From NCBI GenBank assembly GCA_015039315.1, contig WIDE01000065.1, forward strand, positions 93,502 through 157,501: DNA of 64,000 nt, written 5' to 3'. The notes under the pieces are model-generated. The model had not been told where the DNA came from, searched no databases, and saw only the letters and a program-made list of their open reading frames with translations. The position numbers were made by a program, and so were the translations under genes. Origin of the DNA: Clavulina sp. PMI_390. Lineage: Eukaryota > Basidiomycota > Agaricomycetes > Cantharellales > Hydnaceae. How positions within the stretch are numbered: position 1 is the first letter of the stretch; every line of letters begins with the position of its first letter. Below are positions 45,187 through 56,232 of the stretch, one piece after another.

Positions 45187-48100
45187 TTAGTGCCCCACCA
45201 TCGGACCAGGGCCTCCGGGACCCTGAGGTCCAGGTGGAGGTCCTCCGCCTTCGAATGGATGTGCTCCGGGGCCACCTTGAGGTACTGGTGGTTGAGGAGG
45301 CATCATCATGTACGGAACCGCATGAGGAACTGGATGAAAGAACATGCATTGTCAATACCGGAAGAAGAATGCAAGAGTCGGAGGAACAATGACCGTACGT
45401 TGAGGGCTCTGATGGAACGCATATGCATGCTGCTGCATTGGTGTCGGCGGCATTGATCCTCTTGGAGGAGCACCACCGTTCACATTGGGGGGATAGGCAC
45501 CTGGAGGTGGCGGCGACATGTATCCTTGTGGAGGGAGCCCGTTGGGTCCCATTGGTGGCGGTGACATGAAGGCTACGTGAGGCCGTTAGAACTTAGCCCA
45601 GCTGATGAAGGGAGTGAACAAGCCGAATGATGACACTCACGATGAGGGGCTCCCTGGTGAGGGAACTGAACATGCTGTACGAATGGCGACATGTACGCGC
45701 CAGGAGGCGCACCAGCTGGCATATGCATCATCGGCTGCCCAGGAACCTATCACGAGTCCAGCATATATCAGCATACAATCGCTGGAAGTATCCACCTATA
45801 AAAGCGACTTACAGCACCAGGGTAAGGATACGGGTAGTACATCATCTGATAAGGCGGCTGAGGCTGAGGAGGCTGCTGCTGCTGCTGTTGTTGCTGCTGT
45901 GACCTCGCCGCGGGATCCTCGTCGTAGGGTGGAGGAGCTCCCTGTGGTGTAGGCGGCTGGGGTGGGCCTCCTGGCTGCTGTTGCTGTGGCGGAGGCTGTT
46001 GGCCTGGAGGAGGGATATGTGGAGGCTGGTTTGGTAGTTGATGGGGCATAGGCATATTTTGGGGCATATTGGATGGTCCATTGTTTGTGTTGACGGTGGT
46101 GGGTGGGGGGAAGAGGGTAATGTATTTTTTGCCATTGTATGGCCAAGTTGGGGCTGCTCAGAGTAGGTTAGCGTCAGATAAGTAGCTACGACCTAGGAGC
46201 ATACCGATTGTGGGCGCTTCGGGAACTTTGTTGCGGAAGATATTGAACTCGTCCTTGATATGGACCGCAGGCGTCATCTTGATCACAACTTTGCCAAAGA
46301 ATGGATGATCCTATCGAAGATGGATTAGATCTCATAGGAAGCTCTGGCGAACGAGGGTCGAGCTTACTGCCACAGGCTTGGGTTCTTGCCGCACAGGCGC
46401 TGAGCTTGAAGGAGTACTAGTGGGAGGCGTACCAGAGGGTGATGAGGTACCCTAGAAATTAGGAAAATGATATGGGATCAGCATCAGGCCAAAACAGCTG
46501 CTCTCATCAGCAACTCACTGGCTTGAAGGCAGAAGCATTCGGGTTCGGCTTGAACGACGTAGCCTTGACATTCAGCTTGAACGCAGACGACGTCGTGCTG
46601 CTCGTCGGGCTATTCGGGACCTCCTCCGCAGGCGTAGTGAGGCCTCCTCCAGTTGACGTCGCGCTCGCAGTCCCATTCGTAGCACCACCATTCTTCGCGC
46701 CAGGACTCCCGCTCACCACAGGGCCGCTACTAGTGACCGTGGTCGTCGAGTCGGTCGTCGACGATCGCTTCCCCTTGAAGGGCGGGATCGCCTGAATCGA
46801 CAGCTTTTTCCACGGAGCACCAGTAGCAGGAGCCGTAGGCGCGCCACTAGCTGCTGCAGCAGCCTTGACGGCCAACTTGGCTGCAGCAGGTGATGCAGCA
46901 GCCACAGGGCCTTGAGGACGAGTCATGGTCGTCGTGTTGGTGATGCCCACTGAGGCAAGGGCGTTGCTGGAAGATGAGGATGCGCCTAGAGCAGCCTTGT
47001 TGGTCGCGGGTGTAGCAGTGGCGGATGTGATAGTGGGAGTGAGGCCAGCAGCCTTCATTGTCACAGTCGACGCGTTGGAGCCGATAGCACGAGCCTTGGA
47101 TGACTGGGCTTCACGCGCAGACTTCTCCATAAGCTCCTTTTGCTTCGATTCGTCCTTTGCCAAAATGGGAACCAGATCTTCTGGGATTGGGCGATTGAGC
47201 TGTTCATAATTGCATGCGTCAGGTGAGGTTGGGGAAGCAGATCGTGAAGTGAGTGGGGGTAGTGGAGGATACACGCATACCTTGAACTCCTGAGAGAACT
47301 TGAGTAGGTCCGCTAACCGGTTATCCTTCTCCTTCTTTACGATCTGCTGCTTCTTCTGGACCAACCTGTTCTTCTCACTAGTGACAAAGTCACGGAAGTT
47401 ATCCACAAGATCCTGAAACATATCATGAACCAGTTAGCTCACTCGACGAAGAGTCTAGATGCTGCAAACTAACCTTGGGCGCAGCACCGCCAGCAGTGGT
47501 AGGAGCGGCTGATGTGGCACCGTTCGTCGGCTTCTTGGCTGGCTCAGTGGGCGCGGCCACGGGAGGAGTGACAGAGACAGCCACAGGTGTGGTTGACGCT
47601 GGCGATTGCGACTGCGATGTAGAGAGCTTTGCGCGTGCTCCAGGAGGGACATAAGCCCCAGCGCCTCGCACGACAGTACTATACCTGGAGAAGTAGTACG
47701 GCGGTAGGGTACAGAGCGGAAGCAAAGTCAGGCATGCGATCGTGGAGAATGTCGAGTAAATTGTGACATTTGACGTACTTGTCTTCTTCGTTGACGCCGC
47801 TGTCATCAATCACTCCTCGCTCTTCAGCGATATGCGGGTTGCTCGACGATTGCTAAAAAAACACCCATCATTCCAAAGATAGAAATCAGCATCATGGACA
47901 GCAATATCACAAAGGCCCCCCATAGATGTCATGGGAAGAAAAAAAAGCAGACGAAAACACACCGAGTTAATCTCATTGGCGATCTGGTTCGCCTGTCGTT
48001 CGCGCTCCTTGTAGTCCGGCCGTGACCGATCGAGCTTGGTCGTATACAACTCCTCATCATAGTTCGTCGTGACGCCAAACAGCTGCTGGTTCGCCGAGAA

Positions 48101-49094
48101 CTGGTCCCATCCGCCAGTGCCCGTGCCCGCACCTCCACCAAACGTAATGTCGTCACCACGCCCAGAGGGAGTCGGGCCTTGGCCGCTCCCACCTGCGGGG
48201 GGCGCGCTGTCGGACCAGGCTTGCAGCTCGCGCTCGCGAATGGGCTTGCCGTTTTGTGAGATGTCGGTATCGGTACGGAATCCTGAAAATGCAAGGGAAT
48301 GCATATATAGTGGTCAGCCACAAAAAACCAAGAAATCATATCAAATTAAGATTGAGATCCACATCTACCCTGCACTGCACCACAGCAACAAAAGCAGGGA
48401 GCGCGGGAGAGGAATATATCTGATAACCAGAGCGGGGGGGCAGAAAGACGCACCTTTTGAGGGGCCTGATGGTGATGATGCATTCGTTCCGTTTGGTGCT
48501 AGAGGAGGGTCCGTCCTAGTCCAGTTGAGGAGTTGAACAGCGGGGAAGCGCATCGACTCTTTCTCTGGGATATTGGGAGCCGACAGGTCTCGATAGTTGC
48601 GTAGTGAGAATCCGCTCCCGTCAGCGTCGATCGAGTCGACAAAGCCGCTGTGCCTGGCGCCGTTGCGCGTCGTGACGATAACATATGAGCCCTGGAGGGT
48701 TGAAGCGGGGGAGAGGAGCGCGGTTCGGATTTACGGGGCAGTTAATGATATTGTTCAGAACAGATTGACACACAACATACCATGGCATTCTCGATTCCAT
48801 GGAGAGGACCTTGGTTAGGGTGCGAGTTGTAGTGCTGGCCATTGCCTCCGCCGGCGTTGTTGCGGTTGGCGTGATGAGATTGGACAAAGTTGGGAGGCCC
48901 GCCTCTCCATGCCCCGCGCCTACGAAATTTAGAGCACGACCGACCCCGCTGGTTAGGCACACCCACACACACTACCACTATGCACAGCATAACCTATCAG
49001 TGAAACGCACGAACCTATTAGGACCACCACCACCGCCGACAGATGGATTGCCGTCCTTGCGGCCTTTGTTGTTCTGCCTCGCAGCGACAGCCAT
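45187..49094 (-). CDS. PBP1: Ataxin-2/Pbp1 family RNA-metabolism protein
   Basis: A cytoplasmic mRNA regulator found in stress granules, which binds poly(A)-binding protein. The start at 49094 gives MAVAARQNNKGRKDGNPSVGG. The Sm-like ATX domain contains GSYVIVTTRNGARHSGFVDSI; the LsmAD domain contains WDQFSANQQLFGV then YDEELYTTKLDRSRPDYKERE. A coiled, charged segment follows (NFRDFVTSEKNRLVQKKQQ). Near 46519-46581 lies a PAM2 motif, LNVKATSFKP, followed by a second overlapping unit NPNASAFKP; PAM2 docks on the MLLE domain of PABP. The C-terminus has APTWPYNG, a Q9 tract, and a Pro/Gly/Met-rich end GPMVGH. About 14 introns. Sequence from about 46790 to 46090 has a relative inside the kinase gene at 56233-59966. 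Confidence 0.9.
45870..45900. repeat. CAG/CTG trinucleotide tract encoding polyglutamine in ataxin-2
   Basis: An interrupted run of GCTGCTGCTGTTGTTGCTG type on the plus strand encodes about nine Gln on the minus strand, directly before a Pro/Gln-rich segment. Confidence 0.85.
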
Positions 49095-49997
49095 GGCTAC
49101 CTAGCAGCGAGCAAGTGGACGATAAATGATGCCGACACAAAGTTTGGGTGTAAATGAGAAACGTGTGGGGGGTTGCGCGCAAAGCTGAATGCAGAGATGG
49201 CACAACAACAGAGGCAAGTCCTAGAGAGAAAAGCTGCGAGAGGGAGGAGGAGAGGCGGTTGTGGGCTCGTCGGCACAGGTCGGTATACACACAAAACAAA
49301 CTCGAACGCACACACACAACACACAGCGCTTGCACGAAGGAAAGGTGATCCCCCACAAGGAGACGAGGCTGACGCCCTAGTTGATAAGGGGGTGAAGAGA
49401 AAAGAATAACAAGACGACGTTGGCGCCGACGCCCGCAACGACCTGGTGTGGAAGTCTGGAGACTCTCTGTTGCCGCCAAATGGGATCGGATTTTGCCGGG
49501 CTCCTGTCAACGGGCGCAACCCAAAGACTTTTTGGCCGTTCCATTGCACATAGGGACATGAAGAAGTAGTATATTAACAACGGATAACTAGTCTACTTGT
49601 TGATCTACGAGTTCGCCCTCTAACACCCTTCCGATCCGACAGGGCGCGGGGGGAAATATAAAGTATTGCCTCGCGACATAACACGCCCAAATATATCCCC
49701 ATATTTTTGTGCGGGGGAGAGAGAAACGTTGCCAACAAGGATACCCTCTCCCACACGGATGTAACAAGGAAAGGCTGTCGGGGAAAGTGAGAGAGCGTCG
49801 GGGTTCCGCTACAGCTTCTCATTTGGGCTGCAGAAGAAGACCGGTTTACACAGGAAGACTTATCACGTGGAACCACTTCCGCCCACACAAAAGTCATTGT
49901 TGGCCGCAATTGCATCACAAGTCCAACGTCACGATGGACGAGCCAGTGTATATGTGGACGGAAGTGTGCGAGATGGATGTGTGCGTGGGAGAGGGGA
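49095..49997. other. 0.9-kb region upstream of ataxin-2 and downstream of Med22
   Basis: Contains the ataxin-2 promoter and the Med22 3' end. An AC-rich stretch at about 49300-49325 (ACGCACACACACAACACACA) is the only simple repeat. Several open frames on both strands have no family resemblance. Confidence 0.4.
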
Positions 49998-50683
49998 CTA
50001 TGAAGTCTCTTCATCCACAAGCGGCGTGTCGTCGGAATCGAACAGCGCGCCCCAATGCGACGCGACGGCCAACTTTGCGGCCTCTGTCTCTTCACGAATC
50101 ACGCGTAGATCTTTCGCCTTGCGCGTCGTAATCTCCTCTTCGTCAGTGAGGAGGTACATGAGCTTGAGAGAATGGGTGATCGTCAGAAGCGAGTCGGCAG
50201 CGAGAACCTATATAGCAAGATGGAGATCAGGCATGCACCAAACGAAGATATTGCCCTCAACGACTCACCATATTCTCAGCTAGTGCTTGAGCCTGAAAAG
50301 CATCATGCCGTGCATGATACTTGTCCTTAGGGACCTTGATCTTGTCCTCTTCATTCAGCGACTTGAGTCGATTCTCTTCCCTCTTCGACGGATCAGGCAT
50401 CTTCAACTACACCATCCCATCAAAAACCAGCCCATCTTCATTGCCTAAGCAGTGGCTCTGGATAACTCACCAGCGCAGTCTGTACAAGCGCAGTCATACC
50501 CGTCGCCAAACTCTTCACGTCATGGTCGACTCTCTTATGCCAGTCCTCCGTGATTTGTGCCAGATATTGCTCAGATGTTTGTTCTTGGGTAGAAGGGTTG
50601 ATGTTTCGTCTGATAAGCCCAGTGTCGAGCGGGCCACGACGAGAAACATCGCTTCGGAGGGGTCGTTGCTGCTGTTGTGACAT
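49998..50683 (-). CDS. MED22: Mediator complex subunit 22 (Med22/Srb6/Surf5)
   Basis: A subunit of the Mediator head module linking activators to RNA polymerase II. Three exons of about 71, 48 and 69 residues. Exon 1 starts MSQQQQRPLRSDVSRRG and contains EDWHKRVDHDVKSLATGMTAL, matching the Med22 N-terminal helix. Exon 2 (about 50269-50406) reads LKMPDPSKREENRLKSLNEE to DAFQAQALAENM. Exon 3 reads VLAADSLLTITHSLKLMYLL and ends VDEETS. Complete and in frame, with an expected length near 188 residues. It is head to head with kinase A; the starts are 118 bp apart, so the pair probably shares a bidirectional promoter. A partial second copy lies at 55072-55720. Confidence 0.85.
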
Positions 50684-50801
50684 TGTTCGAAGCGTGGGAA
50701 CATATAACAGACGCTGGACTTCGAGGCAGTACTCGTCATTGACCATAAACCTTGAGGCACCTCCAACCCGGAGCGACTCTCAGCTGAAGCTAAAAAAAAT
50801 C
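50684..50801. promoter_or_regulatory. Short bidirectional promoter between Med22 and kinase A
   Basis: Only 118 bp separate the two divergent starts. The equivalent gap at the duplicated pair (55721-56232) is 512 bp, and only the first dozen or so bases next to the Med22 start are clearly alike. Confidence 0.5.
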
Positions 50802-53800
50802 ATGGAAATAGATCAAGGGCTAGAAGGGAGCCTACATGATTGTGACACTACTTACCTCGCTTATCCGGAGTTGAGGGAGCATCTTCAGAGCCATCCATTT
50901 GTTGATGCTGTGTTGCACCTATTCTCTTGTGGAACTGGCGTGAAAGAAATTGAAAACTATTCTTCCTTCCGTTCGGGTGTCCTGGAGCTGTCGGAGCCCG
51001 AAATACAAAGTGTGGCGACCACTATACAGAATGTAAGAGCTATACATTCTCGATCTCCTTACCAACACGAATATTGATTCCGCATTGCGACTAGTGCATT
51101 GATGAGTGCAAGCTTTCTGACGCAGTGGCAGCCCTTAGGCTCCGACTTCTGCAAGATATATGTTCGCTGTCTGGTGTGATACCTAATATTTACTGGAGAA
51201 CTGGGGTGTCCAAAGGAAAACTCATTAACCATGGCGGCGAGGCTGATATCTACCGAGGTAAATATAGCGGATCCTCTGTGGCTATCCGGAAGTTTCGTGT
51301 CTCAGGGATACGCGGGCCGACGGGCAACGAGGGTAGATCTATACCACAGGTGTGGTGCTTGGAACGGACATCGCGAAGAAATTTTACTTACTTACAACCT
51401 TGTTCTAGCTTATAATCCGAGAAATTATTTCTCACTGGCAACTTCGACATCACAACGTTGTTGCCCTCTATGGAGTTTGCAGGTTCAAGGATGACTCTGC
51501 CACCAACGAGGAAGATTCTGATGAAGGTGATGACCCAACACCTGAGGGGTCACCTTCCATGGTGCTTCAATACGCCAAAAATCCTTCCGCGATGACATAT
51601 CTGAAGTCTCCTGATGGTTCTGGGTGTTTTCTTAAAGTGGTATGCCATTATTATTGTTGCGATCAGGGATATTATAGGACTAATCTCACGTTGGAAGGTG
51701 AGAGGCGTTGTCGATGGCCTTGTATATCTGCATTCCCGGACTCCCCCCGTTATTCATGGAGATCTTCATGATGTAGGTCGGCCAGTAGCATGTTCACCTG
51801 TTCACTATCTGACTACATGTCGGAATCAGGGGAATATTCTCATCACTGCTACAGGCGATGCACTCATATGTGACTTTGGTCTCTCGCGTATCCGACATGA
51901 CATCACTCGCACAAACACAGCAATTCATGAAGGTGGTCGCTCCAGATTCGTGGCTCCTGAGTTATCAAGTGGACCCAACCAATTCCGTAGCAATGAGGCT
52001 TCGGACGTCTACTCCCTTTCAATGACCATTTATTCTTTGGGAGTACATAAACCGCCCCTCTGGAACGTTGAGCACAATGCACAAGCTTCGAGGCTATTGG
52101 AAGCAGGAAAACGTCCAGGCTGCGAATCAGACTCTCAGTCTGCAGGCGATGTTGAGGAGTTTATCGGGCTCGACCTTGCCCGCAGCGTGAAGCTATGGTC
52201 GCTGTTGCGGCGGATGTGGGTGGATGCACCGTCAGAGCGAATCACTGCCAGTGAAGTCCGTGAAGAGCTGAGATTAAGCGGCTTATTTCCACACTCTCCT
52301 CCATTTCTTCCAGCTGACAGCCAGTCGCAAAACTCCCGTCTTGATCACCTCCCTCAACAGCATGGCCTCACTAGTCTTGATTCCTCTTCCCGTAGATCTG
52401 GTTCTCCCGCAGAAATTCAGACTCCCCACAACATTATCCCTCTGCGCAGTGAAGGAGGCGGCCATTTTTCCCCGCTTCACCAGATCCTTCTTAATACACT
52501 TCCTCAGCCCTCATCTCAATATACCCGGTACCACCCGCGTGCAGATGACCTAGGGAGAAATGGGGTCTTCAACAAATCCACCTTTGACCCACAAGATGTT
52601 CAGCAACGAAAGGGAGATCTAAGGGGCCTAGAGACTCGATTTGGTAACTTCTCGCTTGCTGCTGCAGGAAGTGTTACCTACGATCCTTCGCCCCCCATTA
52701 CATCGCCTCCGCTTTCCTCTATGTCTTCAGGACATCACGCGAAAGGCGTCAATTATATTCGAGGTGGTATTGGCCAGAATCTTCCAGTAAATTCCACAGT
52801 TCATCTTGGCCGGTTTTGTCCTGATGTGTTCTTTTATTTAGATGATTACAAGTCCCGTTTTCAGCCCTCATTACGCGCATAAAACTGCGGGAAACCACAT
52901 TTCTGGCATGAACGGGCATACAGCTGGCGCCGCTGCTGGGATCGGTGGTCGCGAAGGCCCGCCGCAAGTGCATATGCATCAAGAGCAGACGCCTATTCCT
53001 CCGAGCAATAATGCCGCTGCATCGACGTCAAATTCTAATCCCAATCCAATGTCTATTCAAAGTCAGACACCTTCCCAGCCAATCCAACCTGCTCTTCATA
53101 ACCGTTCGTCCTCGACGCATTTATCGCAGCGGTCAATGACGTTTCAGCCTGCGACGAACCACCCACTGACTTCTGTTACCGCCGACCCCGTTGTTACTAG
53201 TCGCGAACGCGAAGCTAGCCAAGAGCGCGAAGGTCCAGCGGACCGCTCTAATTCGGTGCCACGCTCTCCTTCTGTACAAGCCTCGGAACCGCCCTCGTCC
53301 CCCTGGTCGTTCGCCTCGGTCGCATCGACCCACCTGGACTTCCCTCCCCATAATGCTGCACCATCTATTTCAGATGGCGATGCCTCCCCAGCCACAAGCA
53401 AATGGGTCATCCAGCATGGTACCACTGGTGGTGCCAGTGGTGCTGGGAATACCACCGAGCGCCGAGACACTTTGCAAGATGTGAACGAACTAGTGTCGGA
53501 CATTGATTTGGTGAGGGAATCCATGAATGTGAGTGGCAGCATTAGTAGTGGTGCTAGCGAGGGGCCTAGACCAAACGGCCCGCCTTCTCCCTCGATTTCC
53601 GTGCAACACCCGAATCTCTGGCTCCCTGGCACGCACGGCGATGTTGGCTCGAAGATCGGTATTGGCGGTATATACTTTGATGGCATGATCCCTCGTGCCG
53701 ACTCGCCTATCAGCATGGCCTTTGAGGGGGCGCTCGCTGAGAAGCGCGAGCGCCCGGACCCTCATGCATTTGCGTTCAAGGCTCCTAGCGGCCCGGACCC

Positions 53801-54933
53801 GCCTACTAGTGCGTATAAGAGTGCTGGGCCCCAGGTGGCGAGTACTGATAGGGCAGCGGTGGAGCAGCTAAACGAGCATAAGCCATTCGAAACGTTCGGT
53901 CTCAGTGGAAATGCCCCAGCTTTCGCCCCGTCGGAGCAGAGCGCACAATATCAGTCAAGTCGGTTGGACAATAGTATTAGTACTGAGGCATGTTTAGCAC
54001 AGATTTTACTGGATACCTTGTCTGAAGTGCTGACGGCGGTGCTCCTAGATGGTGCGACCATCCCCATTTGAATCTGTTCCTTTCTCAGCTGCGCCAGGAC
54101 GTTTTGGCCCTCTTGGTCCAACCAGCGCTTATAGCCGTGCTACTTCCAATGCCCAGTCCTACGCACCCTCTTCGGTCGATGGCGGTATTTCCTATCCATT
54201 GACGAACGCGGGCTCTACCCTCGCAATCAAGCCACCGAGATTTCCCAACGGCCAAGGCCGCCATCGTGGCTCGATTTCCCTCGGCCCGGTCCTTGTTCTG
54301 GTGGGTCCTTTCAGCGGTGGCGCGAGTGTCTTTGGTGGGGGCTTGAGCTATCCCCCAATCCCAAATGCGCTTGCCCGACCTCCTTCCCCACGCAGCCACT
54401 CGAGAATGTCAAGCTATTCGTCCACCCGCTCGTTCCCTACAACGAGTCCGCCGAGCCCACTAACCCCGCCGTTCGGGTCAGATCCTATTACTAGTGGGCC
54501 GATGACCCACGGGATTGGCTTGTCGATCCCAGATGGAGCTAGGAACCCTCTCGGCAACGGAATAGGAAACGGCAACGTGGCTCCCGGTCCTAGGTCGGTT
54601 CCGAACGCTCTCGGGCTGTCTGGTCTACCTCAAATGGCGCACCAGCACAACCTATCTCAATCCTCCACCTCGTCGCAGTTCTCAGAGCCCTCGACGCCCA
54701 TCTCGTTCCAACCTCTCATTCGCGTGCTCGAGAAGCTCCCTGCACAGGGCCTGTTTGTACCTCTGCGTAGTGCGGTAGGCAGTGAGCTTCGCCAGGGCGA
54801 TCCTCATGTTTACGATAAGCTTGGAGGAGGGACCCGGAAGTTCAAGGAGAATGCTAGTGCAGCAGAACGTGCCGGACTAGTAGTGTTCATTGGAGGCAGC
54901 TTAGGCAAGGAGAAGATTTCACTAATCAAATGA
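50802..54933 (+). CDS. Kinase A: protein kinase fused to a LOTUS/OST-HTH-like tail, apparent frameshift
   Basis: Exons read as 50802-51032, 51095-51349, 51409-51639, 51698-51772, 51840-52796, then 52842 onward. An N-terminal helical region (YPELREHLQSHPFVDAVLHL) precedes a kinase domain: P-loop HGGEADIYRG, beta-3 VAIRKF (Arg, not Lys), IIREIISHW, HNVVALYGV, catalytic HGDLHDGN, CDFGLSRI, FVAPEL. After the C-lobe a Ser/Pro-rich tail of about 700 residues follows. It ends in FQPLIRVLEKLPAQGLFVPL, DPHVYDKLGGG, AAERAGLVVFIGGSLGKE, which resembles the LOTUS/OST-HTH domain ending fungal NYN-domain proteins; no NYN nuclease domain is present. The frame changes between about 53974 and 54049 and no GT-AG pair of suitable phase explains it, so the last 294 codons may not be expressed. 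Confidence 0.7.
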
Positions 54934-55071
54934 ACGAACGCGCCTAGAGATAACAGTAGGTATCATTGCCGAACCCCGCCAGCTCTAACAAATCCTAATT
55001 AGTTGCATATTTGCTCACTTGTCAGCACTAATATGAGTATTCCACGCCCAAGCAGCCCTCAGCCTCGCAGA
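54934..55071. other. Short gap between kinase A and the partial Med22 copy
   Basis: 138 bp between converging 3' ends. Nothing recognised. Confidence 0.3.
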
Positions 55072-55720
55072 TTATAGGTGCAATCCTGATTGCGTACATA
55101 GTGGATATGGTAATAATTTAATATTCGACGCAGTCCCGCATAATTTTGAAGTGCGAGGGCCTTTTTTCCGATGCTCAGTCTTTGCATTGCGAACTATGGG
55201 AAACGGAATCGCGGCATCTTCATCCACAGGCGGGGTCTCGTCACAAGCAAACAGTGCCTCCCAATGCGACGCAACAGCCGACTTGGCCGCCTTCATCTCC
55301 TCGCGAATGACTCGCAGTTCTTTGGCCTTGCATGTTGTGATTATCTCCTGGTCAGTGAGAAGGTACATGAGCTTGAGCGAGTGGGTGATCGTCAGAAGCG
55401 GGTCTGCAGTGAGGACCTGTGTATAGTTAGACCTGTAGCACGCGAAGATAATAATCTCGATCAAAACCAGCCCATCTTCATTGCCTCAGCAGTGGCTCTG
55501 GATAACTCACCAGCGCAGTCTGCACGAGCGCAGTCATACCCGTCGCCAAACTCTTCACGTCATGATCGACTCTCTTATGCCAGTCCTCCGTGATTTGTGT
55601 CAGATATTGCTCAGACGTTTGTTCTTGGGCAGAAGGGTTGACATTGCGTCTGATAAGTCCGGTGTCGAGCGGGCCACGACGGGAGACATCGCTTCGCAGA
55701 GGTCGTTGCTGTTGTGACAT
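55072..55720 (-). pseudogene. Partial Med22 copy lacking exon 2
   Basis: Exon 1 (55720-55511) and exon 3 (55416-55072) are very similar to Med22 at 49998-50683: MSQQQRPLRSDVSRRG, EDWHKRVDHDVKSLATGMTAL, then VLTADPLLTITHSLKLMYLL. The whole 48-residue middle exon is gone; a single 94-bp intron (55417-55510) carries the left part of old intron 1 and the right part of old intron 2. Both junctions are phase 0, so a 184-residue frame survives. The original stop is lost and the protein runs on about 43 residues past the conserved end. It lacks a central Med22 helix, so normal Mediator assembly is doubtful. A dominant interfering product is possible but speculative. Confidence 0.75.
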
Positions 55721-56232
55721 TGCTCGTAGCGTGGGAAAAGTAACCAAGTCTCGATTCTTCGCTCGATTCTGATAGCGCTGTCTCTTTTTGACGCGATGAT
55801 CATCTTACATGGACGGGAACTCATCAGGCGATCAAGTATGAGGCGCCATAGCTTGCAAATGTGGATGACATCGCTCGACCAAATCACTAAACTGGCTGGA
55901 GCCATGAGATTTGCATGTGTGCTAATCTTCTTGATCGCCAGCTGGTCCACCAGTCTCATCTTTCACCCCATTGAAGTTGATATATGGCTGCTCAAATTCA
56001 TCTATGAGCCAGCTCTGTTTTCTGGCGCAAATGCACCCCTTTGAGCCCCGTATTCAGCGAAGTATAGCTAGCAGAAGCTAAATTTTGCCCTCATAAGCAG
56101 CTACGACCAGGCAACTGCTGCCGCTCTTGTGACAGCGTTTTTCGCAAAGAAAATGTCACAGGTAATACATCTTGAGCACCGCCCACCGCCCACCAACTCT
56201 TAGCCAGGGTGATAGATAGATAACTCGCGCAA
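55721..56232. promoter_or_regulatory. Divergent region between the partial Med22 copy and kinase B
   Basis: 512 bp, about 400 bp longer than the matching spacer of the original pair, so sequence has been gained here or lost there. An open frame at 55796-56044 has a hydrophobic stretch but no splice or family support. No terminal inverted repeats noticed. Confidence 0.4.

Noticed and set aside
55796..56044. Open frame with a hydrophobic stretch upstream of kinase B
   Set aside because: No homology, splice partner or counterpart at the original locus; it lies in the expanded spacer.
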